Shown here: one piece after another, positions 9,089 through 17,302 of the stretch
Layout: each line of letters starts with the position of its first letter
Numbering within the stretch: position 1 is the first letter of the stretch
DNA from: Virgifigura deserti
GTDB taxonomy: Bacteria; Pseudomonadota; Alphaproteobacteria; Dongiales; Dongiaceae
Length of the DNA stretch: 64,000 nucleotides
Reading direction: 5' to 3'
Assembly (NCBI GenBank): GCA_003576685.1
Contig: QOZR01000017.1
Coordinates: 1-64,000 of the forward strand
The notes under the pieces: model-generated
The model's input: the letters and a program-made list of their open reading frames with translations, nothing else
The model's database searches: none
What the model was told of the DNA's origin: nothing
Made by a program: the position numbers and the translations under genes

Positions 9089-9212
9089 CCGCGCGCCCTG
9101 GCATAGGCGAAAATCGCGAACTGGCCCTACAAGGCGGACCCTCGCCGCAGTGTCATAGGAAGAGCACTGGTCGATGGGAAAGTGCGATTCGGTTTAAGGA
9201 AAGGGAACGGTC

Positions 9213-10931
9213 ATGACCCGCATGACGCCGAGCGAAGCATTCGTCGAGACGCTGGTCGCGCATAACGTCAAACATATCTTCGGCATCGTCGGCTCGGCTT
9301 ATATGGATGCGCTCGACCTATTCGAGCCCGCCGGCATCCGCTTCATTTCCGTTGCCCATGAACAGGGTGCCGGCCATATGGCCGACGGCTATTCGCGGGT
9401 CAGCAATCAGCCGGGCGTCTGCATCGCCCAGAACGGCCCCGGCATCACCAACTTCGTCACCGCGGTCGCCGCCGCCTACTGGGCGCATTCGCCGGTCGTG
9501 GTGATCACGCCGGAGACCGGGACCAGCACCATTGGGCTCGGCGGCTTCCAGGAAACGGAGCAGCTGCCGATCTTCTCCAAGATCACGAAGTACCAGGCCC
9601 ATGTCAGCCGCCAGGATCGTCTGGCCGAGCTGACGAGCCGCTGCTTCGACCTGGCGCTGACCGAGCGCGGGCCGACGCAGCTCAACATCCCGCGCGACCT
9701 GTTCTACGGCGACGTCGATGTCGAGATCCCGAAGCCGAACCGGGTCGAGCGCTCGGGCGGCGGGCCGAAGAGCCTCGACGAGGCGGCGCAGATGCTCGCC
9801 CAGGCCAAGTTCCCGGTGATCGTGGCCGGCGGCGGCATCATCATGTCGGATGGCCAGGACGAGGCGGTCGCGCTGGCCGAATATCTGTCCGCCCCGGTCG
9901 TTGCCAGCTATCTGCACAATGATTCGTTCCCCGCCAGCCATCCGCTGATGTGCGGCCCGCTGGGGTATCAGGGGTCGAAGGCGGCGATGAAGATCATCGC
10001 ACAGGCCGACGTCGTGCTGGCGCTGGGCACCCGGCTTGGCCCGTTCGGCACACTGCCGCAGCACGACCTGGACTACTGGCCGAAGAATGCGAAGATCATT
10101 CAGGTCGATTCCGACCACCGCATGCTTGGCCTGGTGAAGCAGATCAGCGTCGGCGTCTGCGGCGACGCCAGGGCGGCGGCGGTCGAGATCCTGAACCGCC
10201 TGCAGACGATGAACGAGACGATCGCCGCCCGCGGCAACAAGGACGCCCGCATGGCGGAGATCACCAAGCAGAAATCGGCCTGGGAGACGGAACTCGACGC
10301 ATGGTCGCTGAAGGACGGCGCGCCGATCGCGCCGCGCCGTGCCCTGCGCGAGCTCGAGAAGGCGATGCCGAAGACCGCCATGGTAACGACCGATATCGGC
10401 AACATCTGCTCGGTCGCCAACAGCTATCTCCGGTTCGAGACACCGCGGAGCTTCTTCGCCGCGATGAGCTTCGGCAATTGCGGCTATGCCTTCCCGACCG
10501 CGATCGGTGCCAAGGTCGCGGCGCCCGACCGGCCGGCGGTCGCCTATGTCGGCGACGGGGCTTGGGGTATGAGCCTGCAGGAGACGCTGACCTGCGTGCG
10601 CGAGAACATCCCCGTGACCGCGGTGGTGTTCAACAACGGCCAGTGGGGCGCCGAGAAGAAGAACCAGATCGACTTCTATGCCGACCGCTATGTCGGGACC
10701 AATCTCGAGAATCCGAGCTTCGCCGGCATCGCCCGATCCATGGGGGCCGACGGCATCAAGGTCGAGCATCCCGACCAGATCGGCGATGCGCTGCGCGAGG
10801 CGACCGCCTCGAACCGACCGACAATCGTCGAGATCATGGTGACGCAGGAGCTGGGCGACCCGTTCCGGCGCGACGCGCTGAAGAAGCCGAGGCGGATGCT
10901 CGACAAGTACAAGGGGTACACCGTCGCGTAG
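9213..10931 (+). CDS. xsc: Sulfoacetaldehyde acetyltransferase
   Basis: Converts sulfoacetaldehyde and phosphate to acetyl phosphate and sulfite using thiamine diphosphate. The 572-residue protein begins MTRMTPSEAFVETLVAHNV and has the ThDP-family layout: a pyrimidine-binding domain with the Glu in SVAHEQGAGHMADGYSR, a central Rossmann-like domain, and a C-terminal ThDP-binding motif GDGAWGMSLQE. NGQWGAEKKNQIDFY after it is characteristic of Xsc. An AAGGAAAGGGAACGG stretch precedes the ATG. It lies between the TauR-like regulator and acetate kinase, the classic arrangement of taurine dissimilation, except that no pta is seen. Confidence 0.95.
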   Translation: MTRMTPSEAFVETLVAHNVKHIFGIVGSAYMDALDLFEPAGIRFISVAHEQGAGHMADGYSRVSNQPGVCIAQNGPGITNFVTAVAAAYWAHSPVVVITPETGTSTIGLGGFQETEQLPIFSKITKYQAHVSRQDRLAELTSRCFDLALTERGPTQLNIPRDLFYGDVDVEIPKPNRVERSGGGPKSLDEAAQMLAQAKFPVIVAGGGIIMSDGQDEAVALAEYLSAPVVASYLHNDSFPASHPLMCGPLGYQGSKAAMKIIAQADVVLALGTRLGPFGTLPQHDLDYWPKNAKIIQVDSDHRMLGLVKQISVGVCGDARAAAVEILNRLQTMNETIAARGNKDARMAEITKQKSAWETELDAWSLKDGAPIAPRRALRELEKAMPKTAMVTTDIGNICSVANSYLRFETPRSFFAAMSFGNCGYAFPTAIGAKVAAPDRPAVAYVGDGAWGMSLQETLTCVRENIPVTAVVFNNGQWGAEKKNQIDFYADRYVGTNLENPSFAGIARSMGADGIKVEHPDQIGDALREATASNRPTIVEIMVTQELGDPFRRDALKKPRRMLDKYKGYTVA

Positions 10932-10986
10932 GCTGGCGTGTAGGTTCGGCGTCCGCATGACGGACGAGACGGGAACCGGAGGCCTT

Positions 10987-11043
10987 CATGCTTCGACAGG
11001 CTCAGCATGAGGGCCTCGTCCTGAGCTTGTCGAAGGACGAGGC
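10987..11043. repeat. Double REP-type palindrome between xsc and ackA
   Basis: CTTCGACAGGCTCAG and, about 20 bases on, CTGAGCTTGTCGAAG form an inverted pair with one mismatch. Each is itself flanked by short palindromes (CATGCT/AGCATG and CCTCGTCC/GGACGAGG). This is the common alphaproteobacterial intergenic REP motif. Its position in the xsc-ackA gap suggests an effect on mRNA stability or differential expression. Confidence 0.6.
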
Positions 11044-11091
11044 TTGCAAAAACAGGCTGACCGGTCGCGCCGCAGAGTCGGAGCAGCGGCA

Positions 11092-12273
11092 ATGACCGAC
11101 CGTCTGCTGGTTCTGAATGCAGGCTCCTCCAGCCTGAAGTTCGCCCTTTACGAACCATCGCCGGGAAATGCCGATCCCGCTCTGACGCTTCGGGGGCAGA
11201 TCGCCGGCATCGGCGTCTCGCCCCGCCTTCAGGCAGCCGACAGCAGCGGCCGTCCGCTGCCCTTCGAGACTGCCGAAGGGACGGTCCGCAATCATTGCGA
11301 CGCCTTAGCGCTGCTGCTCGACTGGCTGGGACGGGATCGCGGTGGCGGGCTTGCCGGCGTGGGTCACCGGGTCGTCCATGGTGGCGCGCTCTTCTCGGCA
11401 CCGATCCGGATCACCCCGGAGGTTGTCGAACAGCTCGCGGCGCTTGAGCCTCTGGCACCGCACCATCAGCCGCATAATGTCGCGGCCATCCGGGCGCTGG
11501 TCGAGCGTCTGCCGGATCTGCCGCAGGTCGCCTGCTTCGACACTGCGTTTCACGCGACGCAGCCGGCGGAGGCGAAGCATCTCGGCCTGCCGCGCGGCTA
11601 TGCCGATCGCGGACTGCGGCGCTATGGGTTCCACGGACTCTCCTACGAATCCGTTGTATCCGGTCTGCCGCACGTCACCCGCGCACCGCTGCCGCGCCGT
11701 CTCGTCATCGCCCATCTCGGGAACGGCGCCAGCATGTGCGCCGTCGAGGACGGCCGCAGTGTCGCGACCACCATGGGGTTCTCCACGCTTGACGGGCTGG
11801 TCATGGGAACGCGCAGCGGCAGTCTCGATCCCGGCGCCCTCCTCCATTTGATGCGCACCGAGGGCATGAGCCTCGCTGAGGTCGAGGACCTGCTCTACAA
11901 CCGCTCCGGCCTGCTCGGGCTCTCAGGGCTCAGTTCCGACATGAAGAGCCTGCTTGCCAGCGACGATCCGTCGGCGAGAGCGGCGGTCGCGCAATATTGC
12001 TATCAGATCCACCGCCATCTGGGCTCGCTGGCCGCTGCGCTGAACGGATTGGATGCGCTCGTCTTCACCGGCGGCATCGGCGAGAATGCGGCGCCGGTGC
12101 GGGCCGCCGTCTGCCGCGACGCGGACTGGCTCGGCATCATCCTCGACGAGGCCGCGAACCAAGCCGGCAGCCCGCTGATCACCGCTCCGGAGAGCCGCGT
12201 GCCCGTCTGGGTCATCGCGACGGACGAGGAAATGACCATCGCGCGTCACTGCCGCGCGGCGCTGAAGGGGTGA
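11092..12273 (+). CDS. ackA: Acetate kinase
   Basis: Converts acetyl phosphate and ADP to acetate and ATP. The 393-residue protein has the acetokinase signatures LNAGSSSLKFALYE at the N-terminus, GHRVVHGG, FDTAFH, YGFHGLSYE, MGTRSGSLDPG and FTGGIGENA in order, and is of normal family length. The frame is open to a TTG at 11044, but the ATG at 11092 gives the family N-terminus. Placed after xsc, it can take the acetyl phosphate that Xsc releases and gain ATP by substrate-level phosphorylation. Confidence 0.95.
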   Translation: MTDRLLVLNAGSSSLKFALYEPSPGNADPALTLRGQIAGIGVSPRLQAADSSGRPLPFETAEGTVRNHCDALALLLDWLGRDRGGGLAGVGHRVVHGGALFSAPIRITPEVVEQLAALEPLAPHHQPHNVAAIRALVERLPDLPQVACFDTAFHATQPAEAKHLGLPRGYADRGLRRYGFHGLSYESVVSGLPHVTRAPLPRRLVIAHLGNGASMCAVEDGRSVATTMGFSTLDGLVMGTRSGSLDPGALLHLMRTEGMSLAEVEDLLYNRSGLLGLSGLSSDMKSLLASDDPSARAAVAQYCYQIHRHLGSLAAALNGLDALVFTGGIGENAAPVRAAVCRDADWLGIILDEAANQAGSPLITAPESRVPVWVIATDEEMTIARHCRAALKG

Positions 12274-12297
12274 CGGCCCGGAACCCGGTAGTTGTCA

Positions 12298-12543
12298 CTA
12301 CTTCCGCTTGGTTCCCGCCCGTACGGGGCTGGCGGGCGGCAGGTCCTCTTCGAGAATCGTGATGTGCAGCGCGTAAGAGACTTCGCCTTCCTCCTCGTCG
12401 CGATGTAGGACGCCGATGAATTCGTCGCCGACCCGAACTTCGACGGGCGCACCGCGCTTTATCGGCGGATCGATCGCGATACGGTCGTTGGCGAAGGTTC
12501 GGCGGAGGTAATCCTGAATTCTGGCAATCTCATTCGTCGTCAT
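12298..12543 (-). CDS. DUF3126-family small protein
   Basis: The 81-residue protein begins MTTNEIARIQDYLRRTF and contains VRVGDEFIGVLHRDEEEG, which I recognise as the DUF3126 pattern found in many alphaproteobacteria. Function is unknown. It has no signal or membrane segment. GGAGAGGACGAG lies directly before the ATG. It is convergent with ackA, 24 bases apart, and is not part of the sulfonate module as far as the sequence shows. Confidence 0.8.
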   Translation of the reverse strand: MTTNEIARIQDYLRRTFANDRIAIDPPIKRGAPVEVRVGDEFIGVLHRDEEEGEVSYALHITILEEDLPPASPVRAGTKRK

Positions 12544-12973
12544 CTCGTCCTCTCCTGTGCATAGTCATTGAATCGGAGGACGACTCATCGATCCGGCTGA
12601 ACCAACCCGATCGGATCGTGCTCTCGTAAACTCAATCTCGTCTGAGCGGCGAAGATAGCCCCACGGCTCCGAAGACGAAAGCCCAGCGGAGCCATTAACT
12701 TCCATCTCCGAACGAGGCGCAGCGGCCTGGCACAGATCCCTATCGCAATGGCTCCCGGCGCCGCATCCGACGCGTTGGCCACCTTCAATAGACCAGCCCT
12801 CCTTCATTCCATCGGAATCCGGCTGTACTCAACCAGCTCTCCAACGATCAGGTCGATGCGAACGCAAATACTTGGCACTGAAACCGAGTTAACTCATTTT
12901 CTTAGCAATGTTAACCAATACACCTGACCTCCTCTGTGCTATGCTTTCTAAAATATGAATGCAGGAGGCGCTG
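12544..12973. other. Intergenic stretch with a decayed repeat copy
   Basis: No supported gene. About 12587-12627 resembles, with several mismatches, one arm of the long palindrome at 2548-2660 (shared core CCGATCGGATCG and GCTCT end). The last 70 bases are AT-richer (TTAACTC, GTTAACC, TATGCT) and probably hold the promoter of the following gene; I cannot assign -35/-10 boxes with confidence. Confidence 0.4.
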
Positions 12974-13297
12974 GTGACGGCCACGATCATTCCTCTGAAC
13001 TTGTCTCGGTTCACTGCGGCCGACGAACGTCTGATGAGCCGCGTGGCGTCGCATCTCGAGCGTCTCGGCTTTGCCATGACGCGGGAGACGGCCGAGGCGT
13101 ATGACAGTTTTCTGCTGTATTCGGCGTACAGCTGCTGCACGCCGCGGGACGGGTCGATGGTTCCGGCCTGGGTTCTCGTGCGCGACAAGCATGGGCGCTA
13201 CCAGATTCAGGACGGTTTCGGCAGCGTGTTGTATCGCGGCGTGCGCCTCGACCAGGTCCTGCTTCCCGGCTGGCGGCCGCGGCGGCCTGCGGCGTAG
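12974..13297 (+). CDS. Small hypothetical protein
   Basis: The 107-residue product is read from a GTG at 12974 that has AGGAGG five bases upstream. An in-frame ATG at 12959 lies on the upstream side of that ribosome-binding site, so GTG is preferred. The protein starts VTATIIPLNLSRFTAADERL, has a helical first half (ERLMSRVASHLERLGF) and a basic Pro/Arg tail. No known motif or signal peptide. A strong terminator follows 46 bases after the stop. A decayed partial copy of the locus lies at about 26204-26345. Confidence 0.6.
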   Translation: MTATIIPLNLSRFTAADERLMSRVASHLERLGFAMTRETAEAYDSFLLYSAYSCCTPRDGSMVPAWVLVRDKHGRYQIQDGFGSVLYRGVRLDQVLLPGWRPRRPAA

Positions 13298-13343
13298 GCA
13301 GCGGGCCGAACGGACCCGGCCCGCGGCGCATCCGGACACGCAG

Positions 13344-13379
13344 AAAGCCCACCCGATCAGCCGATCGGGTGGGCTTTTA
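13344..13379 (+). terminator. Rho-independent terminator
   Basis: AAGCCCACCCGATC pairs perfectly with GATCGGGTGGGCTT across a very short loop, followed by a short T-run (TTTTAT). It terminates the small gene that ends at 13297. Confidence 0.85.
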
Positions 13380-14004
13380 TCTCGGTTGCGGGCCCCCGAT
13401 ACCACCGACAATCGTCTCCGTTACGGCAATCTTGAATCGAAATGCTGTAGCCGTCCTTACCGCCGTGGCGTCCACCGGCCTCCAATCATTCAGGCTTGGC
13501 GGCGGTATTCACATAATGAGCGTTGCCGGGACGTGAGTTCGAGTGGAAGGCCAAATCCGAGCACTACATTGGTGCGTGTCCGATACGCACTCTCGCCGCG
13601 ACCTCATCAAAGCTTATGCCAGGAGCGTCTTTCGTCCGTGGGTGACCTCAAATGGCCCTTTATGGCTACATATCGCCCTCCTCGGCGCCACGCCGGACCT
13701 CACCTTCATTCGATTTCCATTGGTTTCGGCCGCGGCACACCCCATTTATCCTTAATGCTTCCCGAGACATGGTCGCCAAGTCCCCGATCAGCGGCGTTGT
13801 CCGCCGACGTAGAGCGGAGCGAACCGGCTCGCTGGATGGATGTAATCCGTTCAGATCCCCACTTCGCCGGCTTGGGAGATGCGACCTGATCGCGCCCGGT
13901 CGGCATCTGCGCTGGCCCGGAACGGAGCCTCGGAATCGTGCGATGCCGACGGACAAGGTTCGCCTGGGCCGTAATGTTTCGAGCTTTTCAATTTCCGGAG
14001 AACC
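13380..14004. other. Gene-poor stretch
   Basis: I find no supported gene here. Open frames on both strands lack ribosome-binding sites and have no recognisable sequence. It begins with GGTTGCGGGCCCCCG, a deviating copy of the tRNA-end-like repeat seen at 26318, 39670 and 58782. Confidence 0.4.
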
Positions 14005-14403
14005 GTGGTGAAACAGATCACTCTCGCTGCCGAGCAGGGTAATGCCCATGCCCAAAACAATCTCGGCATAATCTTCAGAAACGGTCGCGGCACTCTCAAT
14101 GCCACGCCGAACGATTACACCGAGGCGGTTAAGTGGTTCCAGAGAGCCGCTGAACAGGGCCATCCCGACGCACAGCACAGCCTCGGTGTCATGTGCAGTA
14201 CCGGCGAGGGTACCCGCCAGAGCGTGGTGCAGGCTCATATGTGGCTGAGTCTTGCAATGACAGGTCGCCAGGGCGCCAATCGAGAGCTGTCGATCGAAGC
14301 ACGTGAGCTCGTTGCCCTGAGCATGACGCCCGGGCAAATCACCAAAGCAAAGCGTTTGGCGCGAGCGTGGCAAGCAAAAGCCGAGATCACAGTAGAGGCC
14401 TAG
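14005..14403 (+). CDS. Sel1-like repeat protein, probably N-terminally truncated
   Basis: The 132-residue product carries two Sel1/TPR-like repeats: ITLAAEQGNAHAQNNLGIIF and, about 40 residues later, EAVKWFQRAAEQGHPDAQHS, each with the A..G...A...LG pattern. The C-terminal segment (VVQAHMWLSLAM) matches the usual last repeat with the terminal basic helix. Sel1 proteins are scaffolds for protein-protein contacts. Most are longer and many are secreted; here an in-frame TAA at 13972 leaves only GTG starts at 14005/14008 and no signal peptide. It may be a fragment or a small cytoplasmic form. Confidence 0.65.
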   Translation: MVKQITLAAEQGNAHAQNNLGIIFRNGRGTLNATPNDYTEAVKWFQRAAEQGHPDAQHSLGVMCSTGEGTRQSVVQAHMWLSLAMTGRQGANRELSIEARELVALSMTPGQITKAKRLARAWQAKAEITVEA

Positions 14404-14436
14404 GCGCCACTCTGCGAGGAAAGGTTGGCAACCCGC

Positions 14437-14640
14437 ATGCAGGTCTTCGTTCGAGACAATGACGTCAATTCAGCCCTTCGCGTTCTCAAGAAGAAGATGC
14501 AGCGGGACGGTACGTTCCGTGAGATGAAGCGCAGGCGGGCCTATGAGAAGCCCTCAGAGCGCAGGGTGCGTGAGAAGACGCAAGCGGTGCGGCGTCACCG
14601 CAAGGCCATGCGGAAGCGATTGGAGCGCGAAGGGTACTGA
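14437..14640 (+). CDS. rpsU: Small ribosomal subunit protein bS21
   Basis: The 67-residue product MQVFVRDNDVNSALRVLKKK continues with REMKRRRAYEKPSERR, the diagnostic bS21 sequence, and ends in a basic tail as in other alphaproteobacteria. It binds the 30S subunit near the anti-Shine-Dalgarno region. The frame is open to a TTG at 14425, but family alignment favours the ATG at 14437; GAGGAAAGG lies upstream. Small basic proteins and a cold-shock gene follow on the same strand. Confidence 0.93.
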   Translation: MQVFVRDNDVNSALRVLKKKMQRDGTFREMKRRRAYEKPSERRVREKTQAVRRHRKAMRKRLEREGY

Positions 14641-14726
14641 GAACGGCGACGGACAGCGATACGCCCCCTTCGCGGGTGCGGGCAGCGATGTTCGTAAGCG
14701 TCCCGTTGAACTCGAGGAGAGTGAGG

Positions 14727-14957
14727 ATGAGCAAGGCAGAGCAACGAAACGGAGACCTCCGACGCGCGGCGGAGGCACTCTGGAGCAAGAACAAGAAACG
14801 CAATGAGGAAGTCTTGACGGCGAAAGAGAACGAACGGCGAACGGACGCGCTGAAAACGGCACGGCTGCGCGAGCAGCGCCTGGAGAAGGAAGCCGCGGAC
14901 AAGAAAGCGGCCGTAAAGGGAATTGGCACCTCTCGACGGAAGCCAGCGACGCCATAA
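14727..14957 (+). CDS. Small charged helical protein, hypothetical
   Basis: The 76-residue protein begins MSKAEQRNGDLRRAAEALWS and is dominated by Lys, Glu, Arg and Ala, suggesting a long helix or coiled coil. The frame is open 17 codons upstream, but GAGGAGAGTGAGG immediately ahead of the ATG at 14727 decides the start. Function unknown. It lies 86 bases after rpsU. Confidence 0.55.
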   Translation: MSKAEQRNGDLRRAAEALWSKNKKRNEEVLTAKENERRTDALKTARLREQRLEKEAADKKAAVKGIGTSRRKPATP

Positions 14958-15065
14958 CCGGCGAGAAACGCCCCCGCTCCTGTCGAAATCTTGCCTCAGG
15001 ATATGCGACGGCGCGGGAAATATAGTCCCCGCGGTGCTACAGTGCGGCCGTCAGAAGGAGGATCG

Positions 15066-15224
15066 ATGGCATTCAAACCGAATTACAATCAGCAACGGGC
15101 GGAGCGCAATCGCGCCAAACAAGCGAAGAAGGAAGAGAAACTGAAACAGCAACAAGAACGGACGGCTCAGCGCAAGACCGCGAGTGCAGAACCGTCGATC
15201 AGTGACGACGCCGAGCACGGATGA
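15066..15224 (+). CDS. Small basic helical protein, hypothetical
   Basis: The 52-residue protein starts MAFKPNYNQQRAERNRAKQA and continues as a Lys/Glu/Gln-rich helix. GAAGGAGG before the ATG at 15066 sets the start. Its stop overlaps the start of the two-domain cold-shock protein (ATGA at 15221), so the two are translationally coupled. Similar short N-Y-N-Q-Q-R proteins are common in Rhodospirillales; no function is known to me. Confidence 0.6.
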   Translation: MAFKPNYNQQRAERNRAKQAKKEEKLKQQQERTAQRKTASAEPSISDDAEHG

Positions 15225-15862
15225 TGGGCAGAGGCAAAGATTTCCGCAGGCCGCGGCGGCACGGATTCGACGACGACGCGTTTTCGCTGCACGATCTCCC
15301 TGAAGTCCGATCGCGGCGTCCGTTCAGCGGCTTTGCAAGCGAGCCCCTGCCGGCCGACGGCCCACCCGTCGCCGCGGTCGTGAAATGGTTCAACGCCGAG
15401 AAGGGCTTCGGCTTTGTCGAACTGGGTGACGGTTCCGGCGACGCCTTTCTGCACATCGCGGTGTTGCAGGCGGTAGGGCACCAATCGGTGCCGCCCGGGG
15501 CGACGTTGCGTGTCCATGCCGGCCAAGGCGCCAAGGGGCGGCAGGTCACTCAGGTGCTCGAAGTCGACGAAAGCGCCGCCGTTCCTGTTCCCCGCAGGAC
15601 ACCCGCCAGCGCCGAGGCCCGTGGGCGGGAGGCTCCAGACCTGTCGACCGCGATCGAGACGACCGGGACGGTGAAGTGGTTCAATGGCAGCAAGGGCTTT
15701 GGCTTCGTCGCTGCCGAGGATGGCGGCAAGGACGTTTTCGTTCATATTTCCGTTCTTGAGCGAGCCGGACTGACCGGCCTCGCTGAGGGCCAACGGGTTT
15801 CGATGCGTATCGTCGAAGCGCCGAAAGGACGTGAGGCCGTTTCGATTGCCACGGCCGAATGA
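15221..15862 (+). CDS. Two-domain cold-shock protein
   Basis: The 213-residue protein carries two cold-shock domains in tandem, about 50-115 (VVKWFNAEKGFGFV, then DAFLHIAVL) and 145-212 (GTVKWFNGSKGFGFV, then DVFVHISVLERAG). These are RNP1/RNP2 nucleic-acid-binding motifs. The first domain replaces the usual VFVH with AFLH. A basic Arg-rich N-terminal extension (about 1-45) and a Pro/Ala linker flank the domains. It probably binds single-stranded RNA or DNA. It is coupled to the upstream small basic protein by an ATGA overlap. Confidence 0.9.
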   Translation: MMGRGKDFRRPRRHGFDDDAFSLHDLPEVRSRRPFSGFASEPLPADGPPVAAVVKWFNAEKGFGFVELGDGSGDAFLHIAVLQAVGHQSVPPGATLRVHAGQGAKGRQVTQVLEVDESAAVPVPRRTPASAEARGREAPDLSTAIETTGTVKWFNGSKGFGFVAAEDGGKDVFVHISVLERAGLTGLAEGQRVSMRIVEAPKGREAVSIATAE

Positions 15863-16007
15863 GCGCGCGAGCCCTCATCGTCCGTAGCGGGGTCGTGGTG
15901 TTGCCTCCGCATCTGCTCACGGCGGTTCAACCAGATTTCCCGCAGTAGCGAGCCAGAGCGCTCCCGGCAGTCGAGCACATGGGCGCGTCCGCACAGGTCC
16001 AAGCCCG

Positions 16008-17051
16008 CTATGCCTGGCGGAGGCTGCGGAACGGCACCAGCTTGCGTCGCTCCTCGTCCCAGAGGGCCAGTCGCGGGCACTTCAGGCTGTCCCAGAGGGT
16101 CAGGCGCTTAGCCTCCTGGAACTCCGGGTTCTGCTCGAAGCACTCGCGCAGCCGGTAATTCGGGATCTTGCTGGACAGATGATGGATGTGGTGGAAGCCG
16201 ATGTGGCCGGTTATCCAGTGCAGCGCCCGGGGCAGGTCATAGAACGAGCAGCCCTCAAGCGCCGCGGCCTGGAAATTCCAGCGGGGCCGGCTTTCCCAGT
16301 AGGCGTCCTCGAATTGATGTTGGACATAGAACAGCCACACGCCGATCGAAGCGGCGAGCAGGATCACCGGTAGATAGCCGAGCAGAAGCGGCTTCAGCCC
16401 GACGGTCACCGCCGCCAGGACCACAAGCGCGGCGATCGCGCCATTGGTGCCGAGAACGCTGGACCACTCCTGCCAGTGCCGAAGCGGATGGCCCGTCGGA
16501 ACGCGGTGGCGGATCACGAACTGATAGGCCGGCCCGACACCGAACATGACGAGCGGGTGCCGATACAACCGGTAGAGGAGCCGCCGCCGAGCCGGAAAGG
16601 ACAGGTACTCGCGCAGCGTGACCGTGGTGACGTCGCCAACACCGCGCTGGTCCAGATTGCCCGAGGTCGCATGGTGGACGGCATGCCTTCGGCGCCAGAA
16701 TGCGTAAGGCGTCAGCGTGAAGACGCCGAGAACCCGGCCGAGCAGGTTGTTCGCCCAGCGCGAGGCAAAGAACGAGCCGTGCCCGCAATCATGTTGGATC
16801 GCGAACAATCGGACCAGCAGCGCCGCCGCGACGGGAGCCAGCAAGAGCGCCGCCTCAATGCCGCGATCAAGCCCATAGAGCATTACGCCCATAGTGGCCA
16901 GGAACGGCAGCCCGGTATTCAGGAGTTGGATGATGCCGCGCCTCGTGTCGGGTTTGGCGTAAGGGACGACGATCTGCCGCCAAGAGCGACCGGCCACCGG
17001 CGTATCGAAGTCGGAAGTAGTTGCGCGAGCATTCGCGCGGATATCCAGCAT
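16008..17051 (-). CDS. Membrane fatty acid desaturase (acyl-lipid, delta-12/omega type)
   Basis: The 347-residue membrane protein has the three histidine boxes of non-haem di-iron acyl-lipid desaturases: HDCGH, HAVHH (in WRRRHAVHHATSG) and HHIHH near the C-terminus. Hydrophobic pairs lie at about 45-85 and 205-240. These enzymes introduce double bases into acyl chains to keep membranes fluid, which suits its place near cold-shock genes. No adjacent ferredoxin or reductase is seen, so the electron donor is elsewhere. Regiospecificity cannot be read from the sequence. Confidence 0.9.
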   Translation of the reverse strand: MLDIRANARATTSDFDTPVAGRSWRQIVVPYAKPDTRRGIIQLLNTGLPFLATMGVMLYGLDRGIEAALLLAPVAAALLVRLFAIQHDCGHGSFFASRWANNLLGRVLGVFTLTPYAFWRRRHAVHHATSGNLDQRGVGDVTTVTLREYLSFPARRRLLYRLYRHPLVMFGVGPAYQFVIRHRVPTGHPLRHWQEWSSVLGTNGAIAALVVLAAVTVGLKPLLLGYLPVILLAASIGVWLFYVQHQFEDAYWESRPRWNFQAAALEGCSFYDLPRALHWITGHIGFHHIHHLSSKIPNYRLRECFEQNPEFQEAKRLTLWDSLKCPRLALWDEERRKLVPFRSLRQA

Positions 17052-17302
17052 GTTTCAATAATCTCTGAGGGAGGTTGTACAAGGCGAAATGGAACCTGAA
17101 CCGCCGGGGGAGCCGTGGGGAAGCCGCTGGGAAATCGTTCCGCAGTATCTCACGCTGCCCGCCCCACCACGGCGGGTCGAAAGTCGATGATGGATGGAGT
17201 CGAATTTGGCGCGCAACGGCGAAACAAACAAGCGGGCCAACCCGAAGCAGATTGACTTCACATAAATGAGAAGCCGGCGACCGTTCCGCAATAGCTGGTC
17301 GT

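Noticed and set aside
11644..11851. Antisense frames in acetate kinase and xsc of up to 546 codons
   Set aside because: High GC leaves long open frames on the opposite strand; both sense proteins carry complete family motifs and normal lengths.
13298..13889. 262-residue + strand frame spanning the small gene and its terminator
   Set aside because: It is out of frame with the gene that has the ribosome-binding site, runs through the terminator and is Arg/Ser/Pro-rich like GC-driven noise.
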